DNA of 64,000 nt from Streptomyces huiliensis (lineage in GTDB: Bacteria; Actinomycetota; Actinomycetes; Streptomycetales; Streptomycetaceae). Made by a program: the position numbers and the translations under genes. The stretch's first letter is position 1, and each line of letters opens with the position of its first letter. Shown piece by piece: positions 26,655-35,267 of this stretch. A model generated the notes under the pieces. The model worked only from the letters and a program-made list of their open reading frames with translations. It searched no databases and was not told where the DNA came from. The DNA is taken from NCBI RefSeq assembly GCF_020037025.1, contig NZ_JAIQLH010000048.1, positions 1 through 64,000 on the forward strand. Reading direction: 5' to 3'.

Positions 26655-27877
26655 CCGCCGTCAGCCGCGCACGCCGCGCCGAGGCCGGCTACAGCCGGCC
26701 GATCTCGCCCACCGAACGCGGGTACCTCGCCGGCGCCCTGGTGACGCCCCCGATGGCCATCCAGATCTTCGTCGAGGGCCAGGGCGGCGTCACCGCCGAC
26801 GAGCTCCGGCGGGCCGTCGCCGTGGCGTCGGAGGCATGCCCCGGCGCCCGCCTGGTCAAGCGGGGCAACCGCTGGGCGGACAGCGGGACCACCCCGCCCG
26901 TCATCGAGGTGGACGGCACCGCCCTCGACCGCCGGGCCTTCGACACGGCCGGCAGCGAGGAGCTGCGCCGGCCGTTCAGCCCGGTCAAGGGCCCCAACTG
27001 CGAGGTGCTGCTGCTCTCCGGCGAGCCCGCGACGATCGTCTTCCGCGCCTTCCACGCCGTCATGGACGGCAAGGGCGTCATGACCTGGGCGCAGGAGGTC
27101 TTCCGCGCCCTGCGCGGCGAGGAGCCCGAGGGCGCGCCCTCGGTGGAGACCGAGTCGGGCGTCGTGAAGCGCTTCGGCACCGGCGCGGCCGCCCCGGGCC
27201 CGGCCCCCGAGTGTCCCAACCCCTTCGACCGGCTGCCGGCCGGTCCGGACGCCGGGACCGCCGCGTCCGACGTGCCCTGGCTGTGGCGCCGGAGGACCGT
27301 CGAGGGCAACCACAACGCCGTGGTGGCCAGGACCGCCGCCGCGATGTGCGCGCTCCTGCCGGACGAGGACTGCCGCTTCATGGTGCCGGTCAACATCCGC
27401 CGCCACGACCCGTCGATCGCGTCCACGGCCAACCTCAGTCTGCCGCTGTTCGTCGACGTCCCGGCCGGCGCCGACCGGGCGCAGATCCAGGGGCGCCTGC
27501 TGCGGGCCATGTTCGAGCGGCAGGAGCTGTCGTCGATCGGCGCGTTCCCCGTCACCTCGTCCGGTATGGCACCCACCCTGGGCGCGGCCCGGGCGACCCG
27601 GGAGCACCGGGAGACCTATCCCTGCACGCTGGTCGTCTCCGACCTCGGCAAGGTCGACCTGGACGCGCTCTCCGGCGGCGGCTTCACGGCCGCGACCGCG
27701 TACTCGTTGCCCATGCACGTGCCGTACGCGCCCGCCTTCCTCACCGTCTACCAGCCGCCGGGCCGCACCGAGATCTCCCTCTCGTGCCGCAACGAGCCCG
27801 GCATGGGTGCCAAGGCGGACGCCCTGCTCGACCTGATCGAAGAAGAACTGACCGGTCTGCCGGCCCGGACCGGCTGA
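26651..27877 (+). CDS. Condensation-domain-like acyltransferase
   Basis: A 408-residue stand-alone protein of the chloramphenicol acetyltransferase/NRPS condensation superfamily. The catalytic motif is FHAVMDGKG (H-A-x-x-D-G, His about residue 138). YSRPISPTERGYLAGAL opens the fold, and DCRFMVPVNIRRHDPS resembles the R(N/R)R strand of acyltransferases. It would join the acyl chain on the ACP to the amino group of the amino acid on the second carrier protein. The ATGA overlap with the preceding gene and the downstream adenylation and carrier genes support that role. Esterification instead of amide formation is possible. Confidence 0.87.
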   Translation: MTAVSRARRAEAGYSRPISPTERGYLAGALVTPPMAIQIFVEGQGGVTADELRRAVAVASEACPGARLVKRGNRWADSGTTPPVIEVDGTALDRRAFDTAGSEELRRPFSPVKGPNCEVLLLSGEPATIVFRAFHAVMDGKGVMTWAQEVFRALRGEEPEGAPSVETESGVVKRFGTGAAAPGPAPECPNPFDRLPAGPDAGTAASDVPWLWRRRTVEGNHNAVVARTAAAMCALLPDEDCRFMVPVNIRRHDPSIASTANLSLPLFVDVPAGADRAQIQGRLLRAMFERQELSSIGAFPVTSSGMAPTLGAARATREHRETYPCTLVVSDLGKVDLDALSGGGFTAATAYSLPMHVPYAPAFLTVYQPPGRTEISLSCRNEPGMGAKADALLDLIEEELTGLPARTG

Positions 27878-27893
27878 CGAAGGAGTGACCACC

Positions 27894-29675
27894 ATGGGGG
27901 ACAACGGGCAGCGCCCCGGGGAGCAGTGGGACGCGGTCGTCGTCGGCAGCGGCTTCGGCGGCCTGGTCTGCGCCGGCTACCTGGCGGCCTGCGGACGCCG
28001 GGTGCTCGTGCTGGAGCAGCACGACGTGGCCGGCGGCAACGCGCACGCCTTCCGGCGGCGCCGCGCCTACGAGTTCGACGTCGGCCTGCACTACGTCGGC
28101 GACTGCGGACCCGGCGGCATCCTGCCCGCCATCCTCTCCGGCCTCGGCCTCGCCGGCCGGGTGGCCTTCCGCGCCCTGGACCCGGACGGCTTCGACGAAC
28201 TCGCCCTGCCCGGCCTCGGCGTCCGCGTCCCGGTCGGCTGGGACCGCTACCGGGACCGGCTGAAGAGCGCCCTGCCCGGCGACGCCGAGGCCATCGACGC
28301 GTTCGCCGCGATCTGCGAGGCCATCGGCGAGGAGAAGCACGCGGCGCTCCTCGCCGACATGGACCTCGACGACCCGCGGATGCTCAAGCTGATGCCGCTC
28401 ACGGGCCGTTGGGGACGCCGTACGCTCCACGACCTGTTCGACCACTGCGGGCTGTCGCCGCGGGCCCGTACGGTGCTCGCCGCCCAGTCCGCCAACTACG
28501 GCTCGCCGCCCAGCACCACCTCCGTCTTCACCCACGTCTCGGTGCTCGACCACTACCTGCGCGGCGCCTACTACCCGGTGGGCGGTGCCCAGGGACTGGT
28601 GGCGTCGCTCGTCGAGGCGCTGGAGGCGCGCGGCGGCGAACTGCGCACCCGCAGCGCGGTCAAGCGCATCCTGATCGAGCGCGGCACCGCGCGCGGCGTC
28701 CGGCTCGCGGACGGTACGGAGATCGAGGCACCGCTCGTCGTCTCGAACGCCGACTACCCGCGCACCATCCTGGAGCTGGCCGGCGCCGAGCACTTCCCGC
28801 CCGCCCTGGTCAAGCGCACCCGGAACGCGACCATGCGGCTGCCGGTGGCGGTGCTGTACGCGGGCCTCGACCGCGACTTCTCCGACCGCCCGAACGCCAA
28901 CCTGTGGTGGCACAACGGCTGGGACGTCGAGGCCGCGTACCGCGAGGTGGCCGAGGGCTGCCCGTCCGGCGAACTCCCCTTCGCCTTCCTCTCCTTCGCC
29001 TCCCTGAAGGACCCCGAGTCGCCCCACGTCTGCCCGCCCGGACACACCAACCTCCAGGTCATGGCACCCCTGGCGCTGCGCTACGGTGGTCCGGAGCAGG
29101 GCGGCTACCGGCGCGACCCCGCCTACGCGGCGGAGAAGGAACGCGTCACCGAGCTGCTGCTCACCGCCGCCGAACGGGCGCTCGGCCCGATCCGCGACAG
29201 CGCCGTCCACCTGGAGACGGCCACCGCGCTGACCCACCAGCGGTACATCTCCTCGACCGGCGGCACCCCGTACGGGCTCGCCTCCTGGGGGCCGTTCGGC
29301 ATGCGGCCTGAGGCCCGGACGAGCGTCAAGGGCCTGTACGTGGTCGGGCAGAGCAGCCGCTACGGCAGCGGCATCGCGGGCGTGGCGATCAGCGGCATCC
29401 TGTGCGCGGCCCGGGTCACCGGCCGTCGGCTGCTCGCCGAGGCGCACGCGGGCGCGGTCCTCACCGACCCGGCGCTGCTGCCCGGGCGGACCGCCGACTG
29501 GGACCCGATGGCGGTGTCCCGTGGCGCGGCCCGGCGGGCCCGCTCGGTCGCCCGCGCGGGGCGGGCGGCCCGTACTCCTCACGACTCCCGTACCCCTCGC
29601 GACTCCCGTACCTCCGCCGACTCCCGTACCCGTACCGACAACCGACCGGCCACCGTGGGGGACCAGCCGACATGA
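27894..29675 (+). CDS. FAD-dependent oxidoreductase, phytoene desaturase/retinol saturase-like
   Basis: A 593-residue flavoprotein of the CrtI/RetSat superfamily. The dinucleotide-binding motif is AVVVGSGFGGLVCAGYLA near residue 14, followed by LEQHDVAGGNAHAF and, near the C-terminus, KGLYVVGQSSRYGSGIAGV for FAD contact. Relatives add or remove double bonds in polyenes, which fits a pathway with an unsaturated acyl chain. I start at ATG 27894 with GAAGGAG upstream; GTG 27885 is too close to that site. A four-copy 18-bp repeat occupies the last ~35 residues. Its substrate and direction (desaturation or saturation) are inference. Confidence 0.9.
   Translation: MGDNGQRPGEQWDAVVVGSGFGGLVCAGYLAACGRRVLVLEQHDVAGGNAHAFRRRRAYEFDVGLHYVGDCGPGGILPAILSGLGLAGRVAFRALDPDGFDELALPGLGVRVPVGWDRYRDRLKSALPGDAEAIDAFAAICEAIGEEKHAALLADMDLDDPRMLKLMPLTGRWGRRTLHDLFDHCGLSPRARTVLAAQSANYGSPPSTTSVFTHVSVLDHYLRGAYYPVGGAQGLVASLVEALEARGGELRTRSAVKRILIERGTARGVRLADGTEIEAPLVVSNADYPRTILELAGAEHFPPALVKRTRNATMRLPVAVLYAGLDRDFSDRPNANLWWHNGWDVEAAYREVAEGCPSGELPFAFLSFASLKDPESPHVCPPGHTNLQVMAPLALRYGGPEQGGYRRDPAYAAEKERVTELLLTAAERALGPIRDSAVHLETATALTHQRYISSTGGTPYGLASWGPFGMRPEARTSVKGLYVVGQSSRYGSGIAGVAISGILCAARVTGRRLLAEAHAGAVLTDPALLPGRTADWDPMAVSRGAARRARSVARAGRAARTPHDSRTPRDSRTSADSRTRTDNRPATVGDQPT
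29571..29642 (+). repeat. 18-bp in-frame tandem repeat at the oxidoreductase C-terminus
   Basis: Four units start at 29571, 29589, 29607 and 29625, encoding RTPHDS, RTPRDS, RTSADS and RTRTDN. It lies beyond the conserved catalytic domain. Confidence 0.88.
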
Positions 29676-31147
29676 GCACCACACCCGTCTACGACCTCCT
29701 GGCCCGCGCGGCCGGCGAGCACCCCGACCGCCCGGCCGTCCGCGACGCCGCCGGCCGCTGGAGCTACGCCCAGCTCGCCGCGCACAGCCGCCGCACCGCC
29801 GCCTGGCTCGCCGGCCGCGGCGTCGGCTACGGCGACCGCGTGATGGTGCGCCTGGCGAGCGGCCGCGAGTACCTGGCGCTGCTGTACGGCACGGTGGCGC
29901 TGGGCGCCGTCCTCGTCCCGGTCAACCCGGCGATGAAGGACTTCCAGCTGCGCGGCGTCATCGAGGACTCCAAGCCGTCCCTGATCGTCACCGACCCCGC
30001 GCACGCCGAAGCGGTCGGCGGGCTCACCACCCGTCCCGTGCTCGGCCTCGACGAGGCGTGGAACGAGATCGCCGCCGAGGAGCCCGCCCCCGTCACCGCC
30101 GCGGCCATCTCCCGCGACGTGGCGCTGCTGATGTACACCTCCGGCACCACCTCCCGGCCGAAGGCCGTGGTCTCCGAGCACGCCCAGGTCGTGGCCGCCA
30201 CCCGGGCCGTCGCCGCCCGGCTGCGCTACCGCGCCGACGACGTGGTGTACTGCCGGCTGCCGCTCTCCTTCGACTACGGCCTCTACCAGGTCTTCCTCGC
30301 CGCCCTGGCCGGCGCGGAGCTCGTGGTGCCGGGCGAGGTCCCGGACGTGATGCTGCTGCGCGGCGTACGGGAGTCGGGGGCGACCGTCGTCCCCCTCGTG
30401 CCGTCCCTCTCCGAGATGCTGGTGCGGCTGGCCGCCCGGGACCCGGAGCCCACCTCCGTCCGGCTGTTCACCAACACCGGCGCGGCCCTGCCGCCGCCCG
30501 CGGTGGCGGCGCTCCGCGCGGCCTTCCCCGGCGCCCGGGTGTCGTTGATGTACGGCATCACCGAGTGCAAGCGGGTCTCCGTCCTGGAGCCCGACGAGGA
30601 CCTGGCCCGCCCGGGCTCGGTCGGCCGCCCGCTGCCGGACACCCAGGTGCTGGTGGTGGACGACGAGGGCCGGCCGCTGCCGCCCGGCGAGACCGGCGAG
30701 TTCGTCGTCCGGGGACCGCACGTGATGTCCGGCTACTGGCGGGCGCCCGAGCAGACGGCGCAGCGCTTCCGGCGCTGCGAACGGACCGGCGAGGTCAGGC
30801 TGTTCACCGGGGACTACGGCCACCAGGACGCCGAAGGACACCTCTACTTCTCCGGCCGCCGCGACGACATCTTCAAGCGCCTCGGCATGCGGGTGAGCAC
30901 CCTGGAGATCGAGGCCGCCGCGCTGGACGTACCGGGCGTGCGGGAGGCCGTGGCCCTCGCGCCCGACGGCACGCGGGACCTCACCCTCTTCGTCGTCGGA
31001 GAGCCGGAACCGGCCGTCGTGCGGCGCGAGTTGCGTGCCCGCCTGGAGGCCGCCAAGGTCCCGGCCGCCGTACTGGCCGTCCCCGCCATCCCGCTCACGG
31101 GGAACGGCAAACCGGACCGGAAGGCCCTCGCGGCGAGCCTGAACTGA
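29672..31147 (+). CDS. Stand-alone adenylation enzyme (AMP-dependent synthetase/ligase)
   Basis: A 491-residue ANL enzyme. The phosphate-binding loop is YTSGTTSRPKAVV near residue 153, then MYGITECKRVS, FTGDYGHQDAEGHLYFSGRRD, and the catalytic Lys in PLTGNGKPDRKAL at the end. It activates a carboxylate as the adenylate and probably loads the carrier protein just downstream. The substrate could be diaminopropionate, aspartate, or a free fatty acid; the specificity code was not derived. ATGA overlap with the oxidoreductase gene. Confidence 0.92.
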   Translation: MSTTPVYDLLARAAGEHPDRPAVRDAAGRWSYAQLAAHSRRTAAWLAGRGVGYGDRVMVRLASGREYLALLYGTVALGAVLVPVNPAMKDFQLRGVIEDSKPSLIVTDPAHAEAVGGLTTRPVLGLDEAWNEIAAEEPAPVTAAAISRDVALLMYTSGTTSRPKAVVSEHAQVVAATRAVAARLRYRADDVVYCRLPLSFDYGLYQVFLAALAGAELVVPGEVPDVMLLRGVRESGATVVPLVPSLSEMLVRLAARDPEPTSVRLFTNTGAALPPPAVAALRAAFPGARVSLMYGITECKRVSVLEPDEDLARPGSVGRPLPDTQVLVVDDEGRPLPPGETGEFVVRGPHVMSGYWRAPEQTAQRFRRCERTGEVRLFTGDYGHQDAEGHLYFSGRRDDIFKRLGMRVSTLEIEAAALDVPGVREAVALAPDGTRDLTLFVVGEPEPAVVRRELRARLEAAKVPAAVLAVPAIPLTGNGKPDRKALAASLN

Positions 31148-31194
31148 CGCGTCATCAACGCCAAGCAGACACACCGAGACAACAGGAGTCATAC

Positions 31195-31449
31195 ATGAGC
31201 ACCCACTGGGACGACCGTTTCGAGCAGGTCCTGCGCCGCAACCTCCCCGACCTCCCCGCCGGGGAGGCCCTCCGCCCGGAGGCCAACCTCATGGACCTCG
31301 GTCTCGACTCCATGGGCATGATCAGCCTGCTGATGGACCTGGAGACGGAGTACGGGGTGCGCATCCCCGAGTCCGAGCTGACCTTCGAGGCGTTCGCCTC
31401 GGTCGCCGGCCTGTGGGTCGTCGTCGGCGCCGTCACCTCGGCCGCGTAG
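31195..31449 (+). CDS. Stand-alone carrier protein (PCP/ACP)
   Basis: An 84-residue carrier protein with the phosphopantetheine serine in DLGLDSMGMISLLMDLE (about residue 41). The LGLDSMG context is nearer to NRPS-type and D-alanyl-type carriers than to the cluster ACP. ATG 31195 is preceded by CAGGAG. Placed right after the adenylation gene, it is the likely amino-acid carrier, distinct from the acyl-chain ACP of the first half of the cluster. Confidence 0.93.
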   Translation: MSTHWDDRFEQVLRRNLPDLPAGEALRPEANLMDLGLDSMGMISLLMDLETEYGVRIPESELTFEAFASVAGLWVVVGAVTSAA

Positions 31450-31460
31450 GGGGCACCCGG

Positions 31461-32699
31461 ATGACGACGACCACTCCGCCGCGGCCCGGCGACCGGCACC
31501 TCGCCCGGATGGCCCGCGGCGCCGAGGGCATCAAGCCCTCGGAGATCCCCACCCTCTTCGCCGTGCGCGGCCGCGCGGACGTGGTGTCGCTCGCCGGCGG
31601 CATGCCCAACCTGGAAGGGCTCCCGCAGCGCGCCATCGCCGACGAGACCGCCGGCCTGGTCTCCCTCGGCGGCAAGGTCGTGCTCCAGTACGGCTCCGCC
31701 CAGGGCCTGCCCAAGCTGCGCGAGCAGATCTGCGAGGTGATGGGCCTGGAAGGCATCACCGCCGACCCGGACGACGTCGTCGTCACGGTCGGCTCGCAGA
31801 TGGCCCTGGACATGGTCACCCGCATCTTCTGCGATCCCGGTGACCTCGTCCTCACCGAGGCCCCCAGCTACATCGGCGCCCTCGGCGTCTTCGCCTCGTA
31901 CCGGGCCGACGTCGTCCAGGTGCCGGTCGACGACCGCGGCCTCGTCCCGGACGCGCTGCGCGCCGCGCTGGCGGACGCCGAACGCGCCGGTCGGAAGCCG
32001 AAATTCCTCTACACCGTGCCGAACTTCCACAACCCCGCGGGCGTCACGCTCGCCGTGGAGCGGCGCGCCGAGGTGCTGGCGATCTGCGCCGAGCACGACG
32101 TCCTCGTCGTCGAGGACAACCCGTACGGCATGCTCGCACTCGACGGGCGGACGTTCCCGGCGCTCCGCTCGCTCGACGCCGAGAACGTCGTCTACCTGGG
32201 CTCGTTCTCCAAGACCATCGCCCCCGGCCTGCGCATCGGCTGGGTCACCGCCCCGGCCGCCGTCCGGGAGAAGCTGGTGCAGGCCGCGGAGTCCACGACC
32301 CTCTGCCCGCCCGCCTTCACCCAGGCCGTGCTCTCCCGCTACCTGGCCCGGCACGACTGGCGGGCGCAGATCGAGACGTACCGGGACAGCTACCGCGTCC
32401 GCCGCGACGCCATGCTCGACGCGCTCGCCGCGCACCTGCCCGAGGGCAGCCGCTGGACCCGGCCCGAAGGCGGCTTCTTCGTCTGGGTCACCGTCCCGGA
32501 CGGCGTCGACACGGACGCGCTGATGCCCTACGCCGAGCGGCACAAGGTCGCGTACGTCCCCGGCAGCGCCTTCTACGCGGAGGGGAGCGGACGCGGCCGC
32601 AGCGAACTGCGGCTCTCCTTCAGCTACCCCACACCGGAACGCATCGCGGAAGGCGTCCGCCGGCTGGGCCTCGCGATCACCGAGTACCAGACCCGGTAA
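31461..32699 (+). CDS. PLP-dependent aminotransferase (class I, LysN/KatII-like)
   Basis: A 412-residue fold-type I aminotransferase. It shows LQYGSAQGLPKLREQI, TVGSQMALDM, VPNFHNPAGVT, VEDNPYG, and the PLP Lys in GSFSKTIAPGLRIGW; the Arg in RLSFSYPTPE binds the carboxylate. Relatives act on 2-aminoadipate, kynurenine or branched amino acids. There is no N-terminal helix-turn-helix, so it is not a MocR regulator. It may supply or modify the amino-acid part. It starts 11 bases after the carrier-protein stop. Confidence 0.92.
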   Translation: MTTTTPPRPGDRHLARMARGAEGIKPSEIPTLFAVRGRADVVSLAGGMPNLEGLPQRAIADETAGLVSLGGKVVLQYGSAQGLPKLREQICEVMGLEGITADPDDVVVTVGSQMALDMVTRIFCDPGDLVLTEAPSYIGALGVFASYRADVVQVPVDDRGLVPDALRAALADAERAGRKPKFLYTVPNFHNPAGVTLAVERRAEVLAICAEHDVLVVEDNPYGMLALDGRTFPALRSLDAENVVYLGSFSKTIAPGLRIGWVTAPAAVREKLVQAAESTTLCPPAFTQAVLSRYLARHDWRAQIETYRDSYRVRRDAMLDALAAHLPEGSRWTRPEGGFFVWVTVPDGVDTDALMPYAERHKVAYVPGSAFYAEGSGRGRSELRLSFSYPTPERIAEGVRRLGLAITEYQTR

Positions 32700-32767
32700 C
32701 ACCGCCGGTCCCTCGGCCGAACGACCACTTCACAACCTCAGACCCCAGGATTGGGTGAACAACCACC

Positions 32768-34612
32768 ATGTGCGGAATTGCAGGCTGGCTCTCCTACGGC
32801 CGCGACCTCGAGCGCGAGCGCCCCACCGTCGAGGCGATGACCGCCACCATGGCGCTGCGCGGCCCCGACGCGTACGGCGTCTGGACGGACCGCCACGTCG
32901 CGCTCGGCCACCGGCGCCTGTCCATCATCGACCTGGAGGGCGGCAGGCAGCCCATGGTCGAGGAGACGCCCGCCGGCACCGTCGCCCTGACGTACAGCGG
33001 CGAGGCGTACAACTTCACCGAGCTGCGCGACGAACTGGCCCGCCGCGGCCACCGGTTCCGCACCACCAGTGACACCGAGGTCGTGCTCCACGCCTACCTG
33101 GAGTGGGGTGAGAAGGTCGCCGAGCACCTCAACGGCATGTACGCCTTCGCGGTCTGGGACGGCCGCACCGAGAAGCTGGTCCTCGTCCGCGACCGCCTCG
33201 GCATCAAGCCGCTCTACTTCTACCCGACCGCCGACGGCGTGCTGTTCGGCTCCGAGCCGAAGGCGATCCTCGCCAACCCGCTCGCCAAGCGCGCGGTCGA
33301 CGTCGCGGGCCTGCGCGAGCTGCTCACCTTCACCAAGGACCCGGGCCAGGCCGTCTGGGCCGGCATGTCCGAGGTCAAGCCGGGCACCGTCGTGACGGTC
33401 GACCGCAACGGGCACCGGGAGCACACCTACTGGCGCCTGGAGGCCAACCGCCACACGGACGACACGGACAAGACCGTCGCCCGCGTCGGCGAGCTGCTGG
33501 AGGACGCCGTCGCGCGTCAGCTGGTGGCCGACGTCCCGCGCTGCGTCCTGCTCTCCGGCGGCCTGGACTCCAGCAGCATCACCGCCCTCGCGGCCGGTCA
33601 CCTGAGCGCCAAGGGCGAGCGGCTGCGCAGCTTCGCCGTGGACTTCACCAGCCACGACGAGAGCTTCACCCCCGACGAGCTGCGCGTCGCCCGCGACACC
33701 CCGTTCGCCCACGACGTGGCCGGACACGTGAACTCCGACCACACCGACATCCTCATCGACCACCGCCAGCTCGCCGACCCGGAGCTGCGCCGCGCCGTCG
33801 TCGCCGCCCGCGACCTGCCGGCCGGCATGGGCGACATCGACATGTCCCTGCTGCTCCTCTTCCGCGCGGTGCGCGAGCGCTCGACGGTCGCCCTCTCCGG
33901 CGAGTCCGCCGACGAACTCTTCGGCGGCTACCGCTGGTTCCACGACCCGGCGGCCCAGCAGGCGGACTTCTTCCCGTGGCTGATCAACCTCGGTGAGAAC
34001 GGCGACTACAGCCCCCTCGGCGTCGTCCGCCCCGAGGTCCTCGGCGCCCTCGACCTGGGCGGCCACCTGCACGAGAGCTTCGCCCGGGTCAGCGCCGAGG
34101 TCGGCACGGTCGAGGGCGAGAGCGACTTCGAGTACCGGATGCGCCGCAGCTCGTACGTCCACCTCACCCGCTTCGTCCGCACCATGCTCGACCGCAAGGA
34201 CCGCATGAGCATGGCGGCCGGCCTGGAGGTCCGGGTGCCGTTCTGCGACCACCGCCTGGTCGAGTACGTCTACAACACCCCCTGGTCGATGAAGACGTTC
34301 GACGGCCGCGAGAAGAGCCTCCTGCGCGCCGCCACCCGCGACCGCTTGCCCCGGTCGGTGGTCGAGCGGGCGAAGAACTTCTACCCCTCCACCCAGGACC
34401 CGGACTACGTCAAGGCCCTCCAGACCCAGGCCCGCGACCTCCTCTCCGACTCCGACCACCCGGCCTTCCAGCTCGTCAACGAGGGCTGGCTGCGCCAGGT
34501 CCTCGCGATCGACGCCACGGAGATGCCGCTGGGCGCCCGCAACGGCATCGAGCGCGCGCTGGACGTGGCGGTCTGGTTCGACCTGTACAACCCCGAACTG
34601 CGCCTGGCCTGA
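32768..34612 (+). CDS. Asparagine synthetase-like amidotransferase (AsnB family)
   Basis: A 614-residue protein with an N-terminal class II glutaminase domain (Cys2 in MCGIAGW, processed after Met) and a C-terminal synthetase domain whose ATP pyrophosphatase loop is LSGGLDSSSITAL (about residue 261); SGESADELFGGYRW follows. Full-length members convert aspartate to asparagine, but AsnB copies inside natural-product clusters also form amides on other carboxylates or carrier-bound acyl groups. It is the last gene before the cluster terminator, so a pathway amidation (for example of a diaminopropionate or aspartate carboxylate) is likely but inferred. Confidence 0.93.
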   Translation: MCGIAGWLSYGRDLERERPTVEAMTATMALRGPDAYGVWTDRHVALGHRRLSIIDLEGGRQPMVEETPAGTVALTYSGEAYNFTELRDELARRGHRFRTTSDTEVVLHAYLEWGEKVAEHLNGMYAFAVWDGRTEKLVLVRDRLGIKPLYFYPTADGVLFGSEPKAILANPLAKRAVDVAGLRELLTFTKDPGQAVWAGMSEVKPGTVVTVDRNGHREHTYWRLEANRHTDDTDKTVARVGELLEDAVARQLVADVPRCVLLSGGLDSSSITALAAGHLSAKGERLRSFAVDFTSHDESFTPDELRVARDTPFAHDVAGHVNSDHTDILIDHRQLADPELRRAVVAARDLPAGMGDIDMSLLLLFRAVRERSTVALSGESADELFGGYRWFHDPAAQQADFFPWLINLGENGDYSPLGVVRPEVLGALDLGGHLHESFARVSAEVGTVEGESDFEYRMRRSSYVHLTRFVRTMLDRKDRMSMAAGLEVRVPFCDHRLVEYVYNTPWSMKTFDGREKSLLRAATRDRLPRSVVERAKNFYPSTQDPDYVKALQTQARDLLSDSDHPAFQLVNEGWLRQVLAIDATEMPLGARNGIERALDVAVWFDLYNPELRLA

Positions 34613-34620
34613 CGCGATCC

Positions 34621-34652
34621 GGGGGGCGCGCCGCCCGCGCGGCGCGCCCCCC
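34621..34652 (+). terminator. Terminator closing the biosynthetic cluster
   Basis: A perfect 14-bp stem, GGGGGGCGCGCCGC (34621-34634) with GCGGCGCGCCCCCC (34639-34652), has a 4-base loop, 9 bases after the asnB-like stop. It is a natural right-hand boundary for the cluster transcript. Confidence 0.85.
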
Positions 34653-34705
34653 GGCGCAGCCGTCCCCCCTCCAACCCTGTCCCGCCCGACGAGAGGACCC
34701 CACGC

Positions 34706-35164
34706 GTGACCAAGCTCGACAAATCCACTCTCCGCATCGGCGACGACGAGCGAGAAGAGGCCCTCGAAGCCTTGACCACGCACAGCCGCCAGGGCCGGCT
34801 GACCATCGACGAGTACGGCGACCGCGCCGAGGCCCTGAACGAGGCCCGTACGCAAGCGGACATCGAGGCCCTCTTCAAGGACCTCCCGGAACCCCGCCCG
34901 TCCCTCACCGTGCCCACTCCCGACACGGCGCTCACTCCGGCGCCCCACCCCGCCGCACCGGAGCCCCGCCGGGGCCCCCTCGGCCTCCCCGACCGCCCGA
35001 CCCGCGCCACCGACCGCTTCGCCGGCACCTTCCTCGGCGTCCCCGTAGGAGCCGTCGCGGCCGCGGGCGTCAGCTACGCCACCGGCAACTGGCTCTTCAT
35101 GTTCCTCGCGGCCCCGATCGCCTTCGCGGCGGACCGGCTGTCGCGCCGGGGGCGGAAGGGCTGA
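34706..35164 (+). CDS. DUF1707 (SHOCT-like) membrane protein
   Basis: A 152-residue protein with an N-terminal DUF1707 domain (LRIGDDEREEALEALTTHSRQGRLTIDEYGDR, residues ~9-55), a Pro-rich linker and a C-terminal membrane segment pair (VGAVAAAGVSYATGN, LFMFLAAPIAFAA). DUF1707 is a short actinobacterial module often joined to membrane or regulatory domains; its function is not established. The start is GTG 34706, preceded by GAGAGGAC. It lies after the cluster terminator and is probably unrelated to the pathway. Confidence 0.85.
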   Translation: MTKLDKSTLRIGDDEREEALEALTTHSRQGRLTIDEYGDRAEALNEARTQADIEALFKDLPEPRPSLTVPTPDTALTPAPHPAAPEPRRGPLGLPDRPTRATDRFAGTFLGVPVGAVAAAGVSYATGNWLFMFLAAPIAFAADRLSRRGRKG

Positions 35165-35267
35165 GGGGACGGAAGGGCTGAGAGGCGGGCGGTCGGTCTT
35201 CCGGAAGGGAGAGGTCATGCCGCCCTCGTCCGCCGGGTGCCTCTCCGATGCGCAAGGTGAGGCGGGG

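Noticed and set aside
31461..32699. MocR-type regulator
   Set aside because: There is no N-terminal winged helix-turn-helix; the protein is only the aminotransferase domain.
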